From assembly GCF_007679045.1 (NCBI RefSeq), contig NZ_VEFS01000001.1:62001-126000 (forward strand): a stretch of 64,000 bases of DNA. The letters run 5' to 3'. A program made the translations under genes and the position numbers. The notes below the pieces were generated by a model, which made no database searches, had not been told where the DNA came from, and saw only the letters and a program-made list of their open reading frames with translations. How positions within the stretch are numbered: the first letter of the stretch is position 1; each line of letters opens with the position of its first letter. Positions 24,732 to 33,820 of this stretch are shown here, one piece after another. Source of the stretch: Microbacterium sp. BH-3-3-3 (GTDB taxonomy: Bacteria > Actinomycetota > Actinomycetes > Actinomycetales > Microbacteriaceae).

Positions 24732-25658
24732 TCAGCGGACGACGCCGGCTTCGGGCGAGGTCACGTCGTACTCCTTGACGCGATCCGGCGGGCTCTTGGC
24801 CATCAACCGGTCGAGCACGATCGCCTTCTCGGCCGAACGGTCGGCACTCCCCCACACCACACGCGACCCGGTGGCGCCCAGGGTCAGCGTGACGTCGTCG
24901 GGGGTGGATGCCGACACCGCGGTCACCTGCGCGCGCACGGTGTCGGGGAGAGCCCGGACGACCCGGCCCGCCGCACGGAACGCCGCGGAGTCGGGACCGC
25001 CCGCGATATCGAGCACGGGCTGACCGGCCGGAGCCTCGGGCGTGGTCGACAGGGCGACCCCGGCGGCATCCACCACCGTGAAGCCCGCCGGACCCTGGAT
25101 CGCCCCGATGGGCGTGCGCTCGACGATGCGCACCACCAGGTCGTGCGGAGGACGCGCTTCGAGCGTGTACGACTCCACGAGCGGGAAGCGCACGAGCGCG
25201 GCCTTGACCGCACTGTCGTCGACCATCGCGAGAGGAGTGCCGATCTGGCCGCTGAGCGCGTCGGTCACGGCGGCGACGTCGAGCGACGACGCGCCCTCGA
25301 TGTCGATCTTCTCGACCGCGAACAGCGGGCTGTACGCCGCTCCGGCGGTGCCCAGCACCATCACCAGGAACGCCGCACCCACGCCGATCCACACGCGGCG
25401 ACGACGGCGCTGGCGCACGGTGAACCGGCGCACCTCGGCCGAGAGGGCGCGCCGACGCGCTCTCGACGCGCGCCAGACGTCGCGCAGGCTCGCGCCCTCG
25501 GCATCCGGAACCCGCTCGTCGACGGGCGGAACCTCGGTGCGCGCGAGAGGGAGGATCGGAGCGGTCTCGTCGGCCGTCGGCGCGGCGACCGGCTCGCGCG
25601 GGGTCTTGGCCGGGCGAGCGGAGGCCGGAGTCGACGGCAGGGGCGAGGGCCGCTCCAC
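24732..25658 (-). CDS. ftsQ: Divisome protein FtsQ
   Basis: Bitopic division protein of 308 aa, which links FtsL/FtsB-type proteins to septal synthesis. The cytoplasmic N-terminus (~100 residues) is Pro/Ala-rich with a basic patch (RRRRRRVW). One membrane helix follows (IGVGAAFLVMVLGTAGAAY about residues 95-113), then the POTRA domain (FAVEKIDIEGASSLDVAAV) and the FtsQ domain (RFPLVESYTLEARPP, VVRIVERTPIGAI, FTVVDAAGVAL). The GTG at 25658 overlaps nothing and starts 2 nt after the murC stop. Confidence 0.94.
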   Translation of the reverse strand: MERPSPLPSTPASARPAKTPREPVAAPTADETAPILPLARTEVPPVDERVPDAEGASLRDVWRASRARRRALSAEVRRFTVRQRRRRRVWIGVGAAFLVMVLGTAGAAYSPLFAVEKIDIEGASSLDVAAVTDALSGQIGTPLAMVDDSAVKAALVRFPLVESYTLEARPPHDLVVRIVERTPIGAIQGPAGFTVVDAAGVALSTTPEAPAGQPVLDIAGGPDSAAFRAAGRVVRALPDTVRAQVTAVSASTPDDVTLTLGATGSRVVWGSADRSAEKAIVLDRLMAKSPPDRVKEYDVTSPEAGVVR

Positions 25659-25660
25659 GA

Positions 25661-27067
25661 TCAGACCGCCGCGGCCTCGGTGCGCGACAGCGCGTCGAGC
25701 ACCTGCGGGATGATCTGGTACACGTTGCCGCAGCCGAGGGTGATGACGTAGTCGCCCGGGCGGGCGATGCCGGCGGTGTAGTCGGCCGCCTGCTGCCAGT
25801 CGGGCACGTAGTGCACGTGCGCGGGGTCGGCGAACGCTCCGCTCACCAGCTCTCCCGTCACCCCGGGCACCGGGTCTTCGCGCGCGCCGTACACGTCGAG
25901 CATGACCGTGTGATCAGCGTGCGACTCGAGCACCTCGGCGAACTCGCGGTACATCTCCTGCGTGCGCGAGTACGTGTGGGGCTGCTGAATCGCGATGATG
26001 CGCCCCTCGCCCACGACGGTGCGGGCGGCGGAGAGGGCCGCGGCGACCTCGGTGGGGTGGTGCGCGTAGTCGTCGAAGACGCTGACCCCGTGCTGCACGC
26101 CGTGCAGCTCGAACCGGCGGACCGTGCCGCCGAAGCCCTCGACCGCGCGCGCGGCGTCGGCGAGGGAGTGCCCGAGCACGCGCAGCACGGCGACCGCGCC
26201 GGCGGCGTTGACCGCGTTGTGGGCGCCGGGCACGCGCAGCTGCACGTCGACGCTCTCGCCGTCGGCGGTGAGGGTGAAGGCGACGGGTCCGTCGGTGCGG
26301 ATGCCGCTGAGGCGGACGTCGGCTGCGGCGTCCTCGCCGAACGTGACCACGTGCGCGTGTGTGATGCGCTCGCGCACCGACCGGGCGCCCGGGTCGTCGG
26401 CCGAGATGACGACGGCCTCGCGGGCGGCGTTCGCGAAACGGGCGAACGCGGCGTCGAACGCGTCGCGCGAGCCGTAGTGGTCGAGGTGGTCGGGGTCGAC
26501 GTTCGTGATCAGCGCGACCGAGGTGTCGTAGAGCTCGAACGTGCCGTCGGACTCGTCGGCCTCGATCACCACGAGGTCGTCGGAGCCCGTGCCGCTGGAG
26601 GCACCCAGGTCGGCGATGACGCCGCCGTTGACGAAGGTCGGGTCGACCTCGAGGGCGCGGAGGGCCGTCACGATCATGCCGGTCGAGGTGGTCTTGCCGT
26701 GCGCACCCGCGACCGAGACGAGGCGGCGCCCGCCGATGAGCCAGTGCAGGGCCTGCGAGCGGTGGATCACGTGCAGCCCGCGCTCTTTGGCGGTGACGAA
26801 CTCGGGGTTCTCGGGCCAGATCGCCCCGGTGTGTACGACGGTGTCGGCGTCGCCGAGATGAGCCGCGTCGTGACCGACGTGCACCGTCGCGCCGCGGGCG
26901 GCGAGGTCGCGCAGGGCCGCGCCGTCGGAGCGGTCGGAGCCGGAGACCCGGATGCCGCGGTCGAGGAACATGCGGGCGAGTCCGGACATGCCCGATCCCC
27001 CCACGCCGATGAAGTGCGCGGAGGTGATGGTCTCGGGGATGGGGAGGCTCAGGTCGGGTCTGATCAT
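25661..27067 (-). CDS. murC: UDP-N-acetylmuramate--L-alanine ligase
   Basis: ATP-dependent ligase that adds the first stem-peptide residue to UDP-MurNAc (468 aa). Motifs are [17 protein letters not shown] (UDP-binding fold, about residue 19), [13 protein letters not shown] (P-loop, about 117), [26 protein letters not shown], and [10 protein letters not shown] (about 333). In Microbacteriaceae with B-type murein the first residue can be Gly or Ser rather than Ala (family knowledge), so substrate preference is not certain. The ATG at 27067 has TAAACT 9 nt upstream. A 238-bp gap containing a palindromic element separates it from murG. Confidence 0.96.
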   Translation of the reverse strand: MIRPDLSLPIPETITSAHFIGVGGSGMSGLARMFLDRGIRVSGSDRSDGAALRDLAARGATVHVGHDAAHLGDADTVVHTGAIWPENPEFVTAKERGLHVIHRSQALHWLIGGRRLVSVAGAHGKTTSTGMIVTALRALEVDPTFVNGGVIADLGASSGTGSDDLVVIEADESDGTFELYDTSVALITNVDPDHLDHYGSRDAFDAAFARFANAAREAVVISADDPGARSVRERITHAHVVTFGEDAAADVRLSGIRTDGPVAFTLTADGESVDVQLRVPGAHNAVNAAGAVAVLRVLGHSLADAARAVEGFGGTVRRFELHGVQHGVSVFDDYAHHPTEVAAALSAARTVVGEGRIIAIQQPHTYSRTQEMYREFAEVLESHADHTVMLDVYGAREDPVPGVTGELVSGAFADPAHVHYVPDWQQAADYTAGIARPGDYVITLGCGNVYQIIPQVLDALSRTEAAAV

Positions 27068-27076
27068 GGCGTAGCG

Positions 27077-27082
27077 AGTTTA
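27077..27082 (-). promoter_or_regulatory. -10 hexamer TAAACT, murC promoter
   Basis: Minus-strand TAAACT 9 nt before the murC ATG, giving an almost leaderless transcript. It implies murC-ftsQ can be transcribed apart from murG. Confidence 0.45.
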
Positions 27083-27167
27083 CGTCGCCGATCCTGCGCG
27101 TCGGCCTCGGCGCGCTGGCGGGCGGGGCGCCGGGTGATCCGGGGCGGCGGCGCGGTCGGGGCGGCCA

Positions 27168-27248
27168 CCGTCCTGCGGAGTCGACCGTCGACACGCCGCG
27201 GGTCCCGCGTCCCGGGACGGCGTGTCGGGCGCGGAATCCGCAGGACGG
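27168..27248. repeat. Two-stage palindromic intergenic element
   Basis: Outer arms CCGTCCTGCGGA (27168-27179) and TCCGCAGGACGG (27237-27248) pair perfectly over 12 bp. Inside them GACACGCCG (27190-27198) and CGGCGTGTC (27218-27226) pair over 9 bp, with ~10-nt internal loops. It lies in the 238-bp gap between murC and murG. The inner arms and the GACCGTC flank recur at 11289-11323. Confidence 0.75.
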
Positions 27249-27305
27249 CCGGGCCGGAGCGGACGGCGCCGGGGCGGACCGGGGACGGCGGGTGGGGTCA
27301 GGGGC

Positions 27306-28379
27306 TCAGCGCGCCAGGGCCTCGTCGACCAGGGCGATCACGTTCTCGGTACCGGTGCGGATGCCGGTGCGCGCGGCAGCGGCCCGCATGGCGTCGCGGC
27401 GCTCGTCGTCGGCGAGCAGCGGCACGATCTCGGCGCGCACCCGCTCCGGCGTGAGGTCGGCGTCGGCGATGAGCAGCGCCGCGCCCGCGCGCACGGCCGC
27501 GGCGGCGTTGAGGCTCTGCTCGCCGTTGCCGACCGCGTACGGCACGTAGACGGCGGGGATGCCGAGGGCATTGATCTCGCTGACGGTCGCCGCGCCCGAG
27601 CGCGACACCACGAAGTCGGCGAGGGCGAAGGCGAGGTCCATCCGGTCGACATAGCGCACGACGGCGTACCCCTCGACGCCCGGGTCGGGCAGGTCGGAGT
27701 TCTGGCCGGTGACGTGCAGCAGCTGCCATCCGGCGTCGAGCACGTCCTGCCACGCACCGCCGAACGCGGTGTTCAGTCGCAGCGCGCCGAGCGAACCGCC
27801 GAACACCAACAGAGTGCGCTTGGCCGCATCGAGTCCGAAGTGCGCGGCCGCCTCGGCGCGCAGAGCCTCGGCGTCGAGCTCGACGATCTCGCGACGCAGC
27901 GGCATCCCGACCTCGCGGGCGCCGCGCAGAGGGGTTCCGGCGAACGCGACGCCCACGCCCGCGGCCGACCGCGCGCCCAGCACGTTCGCCAGGCCCGGCT
28001 TCGCGTTCGCCTCGTGCACGACGAACGGCACGCGCTCGGCCCGCGCGGCGAGATACGCCGGCGCCGCCGCGTAGCCGCCGAAGCCCACCACGACGTCGAT
28101 TCCGCGCTCGCGGATGAGGCGCCTCACGTGCGAGATCGCGCGCACGAAACGCATCGGGAACGCCGCCGCCGCCCGATCGGGGCGACGCGGGAAGGGCACC
28201 TTGGCGACCGTGAGCAGTTCGTAGCCACGCAGGGGCACAAGCCGCGCCTCGAGACCCTCCCGGGTGCCGAGCACCAGCACGTCGGCCGCGGCGTCGCGCG
28301 CGCGGAGGCCGTCGGCGACGGCCAGCAGGGGGTTCACGTGCCCGGCGGTACCGCCGCCGGCGAGGAGGTAAGTCGTCAC
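27306..28379 (-). CDS. murG: Lipid II synthase (UDP-GlcNAc transferase) MurG
   Basis: Glycosyltransferase at the inner membrane face that adds GlcNAc to lipid I (357 aa). The N-terminal G-loop GGGTAGHVNPLLAVADGL (about residues 8-25), FGGYAAAPAYLAA, VHEANAKPGLAN, LLVFGGSLGALRLN (about 190) and the donor-site region VVSRSGAATVSEINALGIPA are all intact. The GTG at 28379 has TAGGGT exactly 6 nt upstream, so it probably has its own leaderless transcript as well as readthrough from ftsW. Confidence 0.96.
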   Translation of the reverse strand: MTTYLLAGGGTAGHVNPLLAVADGLRARDAAADVLVLGTREGLEARLVPLRGYELLTVAKVPFPRRPDRAAAAFPMRFVRAISHVRRLIRERGIDVVVGFGGYAAAPAYLAARAERVPFVVHEANAKPGLANVLGARSAAGVGVAFAGTPLRGAREVGMPLRREIVELDAEALRAEAAAHFGLDAAKRTLLVFGGSLGALRLNTAFGGAWQDVLDAGWQLLHVTGQNSDLPDPGVEGYAVVRYVDRMDLAFALADFVVSRSGAATVSEINALGIPAVYVPYAVGNGEQSLNAAAAVRAGAALLIADADLTPERVRAEIVPLLADDERRDAMRAAAARTGIRTGTENVIALVDEALAR

Positions 28380-28385
28380 CGTACG

Positions 28386-28391
28386 ACCCTA
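28386..28391 (-). promoter_or_regulatory. -10 hexamer TAGGGT, murG promoter
   Basis: Minus-strand TAGGGT with spacer CGTACG (6 nt) to the murG GTG. Confidence 0.55.
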
Positions 28392-28400
28392 ACGAGGTCG

Positions 28401-28427
28401 CGGGGCGTTCCCGCCCGGGGCGCCCCG
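28401..28427 (-). terminator. Weak hairpin after ftsW
   Basis: CGGGGCG pairs with CGCCCCG over 7 bp around a 13-nt loop, 39 nt after the ftsW stop. It may attenuate rather than end the cluster transcript. Confidence 0.4.
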
Positions 28428-28465
28428 GCCACGTGAGCGGGTACGGGGGTGTCGCCGCGAAATGC

Positions 28466-29716
28466 TCAGCCGCGCGAGCGCGGGGCCGCCCCACGGCGCG
28501 GCGCTCGCGGCGCCGAGACGACCTCGGTGCGGCGATCGGGCAACGTGCGCGCGCACGACAGCAGCACGCCGCACGCGATCAGCACCGACAGCAGCGAGGT
28601 TCCGCCCTGCGACATGAACGGCAGGGGCACACCGAGCACGGGGAAGATGCGCAGCACGACGCCGATGTTGACGAGGGCCTGGCCGACGATCCACAGCGTG
28701 ATCGCGCCGGCGATCATGCGCACGAAGGTGTCGTCGGTGCGACGGACGATGTGGAACGCGCCCACCGCGAAGATCGCGAACAGCAGCAGCACGACGATGC
28801 ACCCGATGAGTCCGAGCTCCTCGCCGATGATGGCGAAGATGTAGTCGTTGGCGGCGGCAGGCAACCAGTCGTACTTCTCCTTCGAGTTGCCCAGGCCCAG
28901 ACCGAACAGGCCGCCGCTCGCGAGCCCCCAGATGCCGTGCAGCGACTGGTAGCACGAGGTGTAGTAGCACGACGCGTCGTCGGGGTTGAACAGGCTCGCG
29001 ATACGCGCCATGCGGTTCTCGCTGCCCACGGCCGAGGCGAGCACGACGGCGAGGGCGAGCACGGCAGGGATGACGAACATGCGCAGCTTGATGCCGGCGA
29101 AGAACAGCGCGCCGAGCACCACGAGCACGAGGATCATCACGGTGCCGAGGTCTTTTCCGCCGAGCACGGTGCCGATGACGAGCACGGAGACGGGCACGAC
29201 GGGGATGAACACGTGCTTCCACGACGTCAGCAAGTGGCGCTTGCGGTACAGCACCGCGCCCATCCACAGCGCCAGGGCGAGCTTGAGGAACTCCGCGGGC
29301 TGGAACTGGAAGCCCGCGATGTTCACCCAGTTGCGGTTTCCGTACGAGGCGATACCGAGCCCGGGCACGTACACCAGCATCTGGAACGCCGTGGCGAAGA
29401 TCAGCACGGGCCACGCCACGCGCTTCCAGAACTGCATCGGCATCCGGCTCAGGACGAACATGAGCGGGATGCCGACCACGGCGAAGATGCCCTGCTTGAG
29501 CACGTGGTCGAACGGCGTCTGACCGTTGTCGAGCGCCGAGGTCGCCGAGAGCACCATGACCAGGCCGAATCCGGTCAGCAGCAGGGCGGCGGAGGCGATG
29601 AGGAGGAACTCGCTCGGCACGGGGCGGAAGGCCCGGCCCAGCGAGACGCGGGCCGCGAGACCCGCGCGCGCGGGTTCGTCGGGGCTCTGCCGCGGACGAG
29701 GCGCCGTCGTGGTCAC
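28466..29716 (-). CDS. ftsW: SEDS peptidoglycan glycosyltransferase FtsW
   Basis: Polytopic SEDS-family enzyme that polymerises lipid II at the septum with FtsI (416 aa). About ten membrane helices are visible. Conserved loops are present: LGIASYGNRNWVNI, FQPAEFLKLALALWMG, GGKDLGTVMIL, GLGLGNSKEKYDWLPAAAND followed by YIFAIIGEELG, and the C-terminal PFMSQGGTSLLSVLIACG. The GTG at 29716 has GAGAGGA upstream and lies 10 nt after the murD stop. A longer frame back to 29986 overlaps murD and is not coding. The basic C-terminal tail (RRGAAPRSRG) is typical. Confidence 0.96.
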   Translation of the reverse strand: MTTTAPRPRQSPDEPARAGLAARVSLGRAFRPVPSEFLLIASAALLLTGFGLVMVLSATSALDNGQTPFDHVLKQGIFAVVGIPLMFVLSRMPMQFWKRVAWPVLIFATAFQMLVYVPGLGIASYGNRNWVNIAGFQFQPAEFLKLALALWMGAVLYRKRHLLTSWKHVFIPVVPVSVLVIGTVLGGKDLGTVMILVLVVLGALFFAGIKLRMFVIPAVLALAVVLASAVGSENRMARIASLFNPDDASCYYTSCYQSLHGIWGLASGGLFGLGLGNSKEKYDWLPAAANDYIFAIIGEELGLIGCIVVLLLFAIFAVGAFHIVRRTDDTFVRMIAGAITLWIVGQALVNIGVVLRIFPVLGVPLPFMSQGGTSLLSVLIACGVLLSCARTLPDRRTEVVSAPRAPRRGAAPRSRG

Positions 29717-29726
29717 GCGTGTCCTC

Positions 29727-31244
29727 TCAGTCCTGCGGTCGTGATGCTCCGTCGTGGCCGGCGATCCAGGCCCGCACCGCGTCGGCGAATCGCGTGCCGC
29801 GGTCGGAGTAGGACGCGAACTGATCGAAGGATGCCGCCGCCGGAGCCAGGAGAACCGTGTCTCCGTCCCGCGCCACACCCGCCGCCAGTTCGACGACCTG
29901 CGCCATGACGTCTTCAGTCTCAGCGTGGTCGACCTCGAACAGCGGCACCGCCGGGGCGTGTCGCGCGAACGCCGCGACGATGTCATCGCGCTCGGTGCCG
30001 ATCACGATGGCCGCGCGCACCGTCGCGCCGCGCGTGCGCACGAGGTCGCCGAGGTCGACGCCCTTGAGCAGCCCGCCCACGATCCACACGGCTCCGGGAT
30101 ACGCCGCCAGCGACGAGGCCGCGGCGTGCGGGTTGGTGGCCTTGGAGTCGTCGACCCACGTGACGCCCCGGTGGGCGCCGACGACCTGTATGCGGTGCGG
30201 GTCGAGGCGGAAGCGCTCGAGCGTGTCGAAGATGTGCGCCGGTGTCGCTCCGAGGGAGCGGGCGAGGGCGGATGCCGCGAGGATGTTCGCCACCATGTGC
30301 GGCGCCGCGAGACCCCGCTCGGCGAGGTCGGCGATCGTCGTGAGCTCGAGGGCCGAGGTCGCGCGCTCCTCGAGGAAGGCGCGGTCGACCAGGATGCCGT
30401 CGACCACACCGAGGTCGCTGGGGCCGGGCACGCCGAGGTCGAAGCCGATGGCGCGGGCGCCCTCGACGACCTCGGCGTCTTCGACCATCTCGCGGGTGGC
30501 GGCGTCGGCCTTGTTGTAGACGCAGGCCACGCGCGTGCGGGCGTAGACGCCGGCCTTCGCCGCGCGATACGCGTCGGCTCCGCCGTGCCACTCGAGATGG
30601 TCGTCGGCGAGGTTCAGGCATACCGCGGAGTGGGGCGAGAGCGCGTCGGCGCCGCTCTGACGGTTGAGGTACCAGAGCTGGTGGCTCGAGAGCTCGACGA
30701 CGAAGACGTCGAAGCCGCTCGGGTCGCGCACCGCGTCGAGCACGGGCGTGCCGATGTTGCCAACGGGTACGGCGCGCATCCCCGCCGTCATCAGCATCTC
30801 GGCCGTGAGGCGCGTGGTGGTGGTCTTGCCGTTGGTGCCGGTGATGAGCACCCAGTCGGCGGGTCGGCCGTCGGCGCGCACGACCTTGTCGCGCACGCGC
30901 CATGCGAGCTCCACGTCGCCCCAGAGCGCGATGTCGTGCTCGAGGCTCCAGCGGATCACCGGGTGGTGGGGCGGGAAGCCGGGCGAGGCGACGACGACCT
31001 CGGGGGCGAAGGCGGTCAGCGCCTCGGGCACGGTGTCGAGCGACCCCTCGTGCAGCGCGACGCCGATCACCGGCAGCAGCCGGGCGTACTCGGCATCCGC
31101 CCGCTCGGTCACGACGAGCACCTCGGCGCCGAGCTCGGCGAGGGTGTCGGCGACCGAGAAGCCCGTGACCGACAGGCCCAGCACGGCGACGCGCAGGCCC
31201 TTCCAGTCGGCGTGCCAGCTGGTGAGGGTGGTGAGGTCGGTCAT
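29727..31244 (-). CDS. murD: UDP-N-acetylmuramoylalanine--D-glutamate ligase
   Basis: Adds D-glutamate to UDP-MurNAc-dipeptide precursor (505 aa). N-terminal Rossmann fold with VLGLSVTGFSVADTLAELGA (about residue 20), SPGFPPHHP, the P-loop ITGTNGKTTTTRL (about 132), VELSSHQLW, NLADDHLEWHG (about 213) and the C-terminal VDDSKATNPHAAASSL with GGLLKGVDLGDL. The ATG at 31244 overlaps the mraY stop as ATGA. Confidence 0.96.
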   Translation of the reverse strand: MTDLTTLTSWHADWKGLRVAVLGLSVTGFSVADTLAELGAEVLVVTERADAEYARLLPVIGVALHEGSLDTVPEALTAFAPEVVVASPGFPPHHPVIRWSLEHDIALWGDVELAWRVRDKVVRADGRPADWVLITGTNGKTTTTRLTAEMLMTAGMRAVPVGNIGTPVLDAVRDPSGFDVFVVELSSHQLWYLNRQSGADALSPHSAVCLNLADDHLEWHGGADAYRAAKAGVYARTRVACVYNKADAATREMVEDAEVVEGARAIGFDLGVPGPSDLGVVDGILVDRAFLEERATSALELTTIADLAERGLAAPHMVANILAASALARSLGATPAHIFDTLERFRLDPHRIQVVGAHRGVTWVDDSKATNPHAAASSLAAYPGAVWIVGGLLKGVDLGDLVRTRGATVRAAIVIGTERDDIVAAFARHAPAVPLFEVDHAETEDVMAQVVELAAGVARDGDTVLLAPAAASFDQFASYSDRGTRFADAVRAWIAGHDGASRPQD

Positions 31245-32347
31245 ACGCGTGCAAGCCATTCGACGTAGAAGAATCCGATGCCCGAGACGGCGAGCAGGCC
31301 CGCGATGATCCACATGCGCACGACGATGGTGACCTCGGGCCACCCGCGCATCTCGAGGTGGTGGTGCAGGGGACTCATGAGGAACAGCCGCTTGCCCCGG
31401 GTGACCTTGAAGTAGGCCCGCTGCAGGATCACGGAGCCCGACGCGATGACGTAGACGCCCGCGATGAGCACGAGCAGGATCTCGGTGCGGGTGAGGATCG
31501 CCATGGCGGCGATGACGCCGCCGATCGCCATCGAGCCGCAGTCGCCCATGAAGACCTTGGCCTTGGGCGCGTTCCACCAGAGGAACCCGACCAGGGCGCC
31601 CACGAACGAGGCCGACACGATGGCGAGGTCGAAGGGATCGCGCACCGCGTAGCAGCCGGCCTGGACCGTCGGGTCGAGAGCCTCGGCGCACATCTGCTTG
31701 TTCTGCCAGAAGGCCATGAGGCTGTAGGCGCCCACGACGAAGATGCCCGAGCCCGCGGCCAGGCCGTCGAGGCCGTCGGCGACGTTGACGGAGTTGGATG
31801 CCGCCGTGCCGATGAACGAGATCCATGCCAGGTAGAGCAGCCAGCCGAGGATGGGGCCCAGGGCGAACAGCGAGAGCACCTGGATGTCGCGGAACACGGA
31901 GATGTACTCCGACGCCGGTGTCTGTCCGATGGCGTTGGGGAAGTTGAGGGCGACGATGGCGAAGGGCACGGCCACGATCACCTGGCCGGCGATCTTGCGC
32001 CACCCCGACAGTCCGAGGCTGTTCTGGTAGTGCACCTTCATGTAGTCGTCGATGAAGCCGACCACGCCGAAGCCGAGCATGAGCCACAGCACGAGCAGAC
32101 CCGAGATCGTCGGCGGGTTGTTGCCGGCGAACGAGCCGATCAGGTAGCCGACGATCGTGCCGAGGATGAAGATCGTGCCGCCCATCGTGGGCGTGCCGCG
32201 CTTGGCCCCGTGCGAGGGGTTGTGCACGTTCTCGGGCGTGCGGATGACCTGGCCCCAGCCCCACTTGCGGAACCAGCGCAGGAACACGGGCGTGAGGAAC
32301 AGGGTGAACGCCAGCGAGATCGCCGCCGCGGTCAGAAGTGATCTCAC
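31241..32347 (-). CDS. mraY: Phospho-N-acetylmuramoyl-pentapeptide transferase
   Basis: Integral membrane enzyme that transfers phospho-MurNAc-pentapeptide to undecaprenyl phosphate to make lipid I (368 aa). About ten membrane helices. Signatures: NPSHGAKRGTPTMGG (about residues 43-57), FIDDYMKV with the metal-binding aspartates, NSVNVADGLDGLAAG, FMGDCGSMAIGG, and the loop SPLHHHLEMRGWPE. The GTG at 32347 overlaps the murF stop by 4 nt (GTGA). An upstream frame extension is not family-like. Confidence 0.97.
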   Translation of the reverse strand: MRSLLTAAAISLAFTLFLTPVFLRWFRKWGWGQVIRTPENVHNPSHGAKRGTPTMGGTIFILGTIVGYLIGSFAGNNPPTISGLLVLWLMLGFGVVGFIDDYMKVHYQNSLGLSGWRKIAGQVIVAVPFAIVALNFPNAIGQTPASEYISVFRDIQVLSLFALGPILGWLLYLAWISFIGTAASNSVNVADGLDGLAAGSGIFVVGAYSLMAFWQNKQMCAEALDPTVQAGCYAVRDPFDLAIVSASFVGALVGFLWWNAPKAKVFMGDCGSMAIGGVIAAMAILTRTEILLVLIAGVYVIASGSVILQRAYFKVTRGKRLFLMSPLHHHLEMRGWPEVTIVVRMWIIAGLLAVSGIGFFYVEWLARV

Positions 32348-33756
32348 GCGAAGAGCTCCCCGAGTCGGTCGCCGAGGTGTCGCAGCCCGGCCGAGTTGGA
32401 CGACTTCACCAGCACGCGGTCGCCGTCGCGCAGCTCGGTCGAGAGGTAGTCGAACGCGGCGTCGGCGTCGGCGAAGAACACCGCCTCGCCGTCCCACGAG
32501 CCCTGAGCGATCGCCTCGAGGTACATGCGGCGCGCCTCGGGCCCGATCACGACGATGCGCTGGATGCGCAGACGCACGGCGAGCAGGCCGACGCGGTCGT
32601 GCTCCTCGTCGGCGTACTCCCCCAGCTCGCTCATCGCGCCCAGCACGGCCACCGTGCGCTCGTCGGGGCCGGTGATCTGCGCGAGGGTGCGCAGGGCCGC
32701 GGCCATCGAGTCGGGGCTGGCGTTGTAGGCGTCGTTGATGATGCGCACGCGGTCGGAGCCGAGCGGCTGCATGCGCCAGCGCTCGGCGATCTCGACGGTC
32801 TCGAGGCGCGCGACCGCGTCGGCTGCGGACACGCCGAGGGCGGTGGCGGCGGCCAGGGCGGCGAGGGCGTTCATCACGTGGTGCTCACCGAGCACCCGCA
32901 GGGTGAGGGTGAAGGGTTCTCCGTCGACCAGCAGGTCGGCGCGGGTGCCGGATGCCGAGACCTCGACGTCGACCGCGCGCACCTCGGCCCGCTCGCCCCG
33001 GCCGAACCAGCGCACCTGCCGGCCGCGCTCGCGCGCGATCGGCTCCATCGCCGCGACGCGGGGATCGTCGGCGTTCAGCACGGCGAGGCCGCCCTCGCGG
33101 GTGGCCTTGACCAGCTCGCTCTTGGCGTGGAACGTCGATTCGATGCCGCCGAAGCCTCCGGCGTGGGCCATGCCCACCATCAGCACGACGCCGATGTCGG
33201 GGGTGACCAGGCCCGCGAGGCGCGCGATCGCGCCGGGGGCGCTGGCGCCGAACTCGCTCACGAGGTAGCGCGTGGCATCCGTCACCCGGAGCATCGTCAG
33301 CGGCGCGCCGACCTCGTTGTTGAACGAGGCGCGCGGGGCGACCGTCTCGCCCTCGCCCTCGAGGATGCGCGCGAGGAGGTTCTTGGTGGTCGTCTTGCCG
33401 TTGGAGCCCGTGATGCCGACGATCTTCAAGTCGCCGTGCGCGCGCACGCGCGCGACGACGTCGCGGGCCAGGTCGGCGAGGGCGGCCACGACGTCGGCGA
33501 CGACGATCTGGCTCACCTCGGCCTCGACCTCGCGCTCGACGATCGCGAGAGCCGCTCCCCGCTCGACGGCGGTGCCGACGAACAGGTGCCCGTCGGTGGT
33601 CTCACCGGGCTTGGCGACGAAGATGTCGCCGCGCTCGATGAGGCGGGAGTCGGTGTCGACGAGCCCCGAGACCGTGGTGTCGGGGGTGTCGCCGGAGCGG
33701 ACGACGAGGCGCCCGCCGAGCACGTCGGCGAGGTGGGAGAGGCTGGTGGAGATCAT
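32344..33756 (-). CDS. murF: UDP-N-acetylmuramoyl-tripeptide--D-alanyl-D-alanine ligase
   Basis: Adds D-Ala-D-Ala to complete the stem pentapeptide (470 aa). P-loop VGITGSNGKTTTKNLLARIL (about residue 109), FNNEVGAPLTML, VSEFGASAPGAIARL, NADDPRVAAM, and NDAYNASPDSMAAALRTL (about 335) are present. The ATG at 33756 begins the family N-terminus (MISTSLSHLADVL). An ATG 30 nt upstream is an alternative. It directly follows ftsI with a 64-bp gap. The murE gene usually found here is missing. Confidence 0.95.
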   Translation of the reverse strand: MISTSLSHLADVLGGRLVVRSGDTPDTTVSGLVDTDSRLIERGDIFVAKPGETTDGHLFVGTAVERGAALAIVEREVEAEVSQIVVADVVAALADLARDVVARVRAHGDLKIVGITGSNGKTTTKNLLARILEGEGETVAPRASFNNEVGAPLTMLRVTDATRYLVSEFGASAPGAIARLAGLVTPDIGVVLMVGMAHAGGFGGIESTFHAKSELVKATREGGLAVLNADDPRVAAMEPIARERGRQVRWFGRGERAEVRAVDVEVSASGTRADLLVDGEPFTLTLRVLGEHHVMNALAALAAATALGVSAADAVARLETVEIAERWRMQPLGSDRVRIINDAYNASPDSMAAALRTLAQITGPDERTVAVLGAMSELGEYADEEHDRVGLLAVRLRIQRIVVIGPEARRMYLEAIAQGSWDGEAVFFADADAAFDYLSTELRDGDRVLVKSSNSAGLRHLGDRLGELFA

Positions 33757-33820
33757 TGCTGTGCGGACGCCCTTTCCGTGTCGCATTCGTTACCGAGACG
33801 AGACCGGCGTCGGCGGTGTC

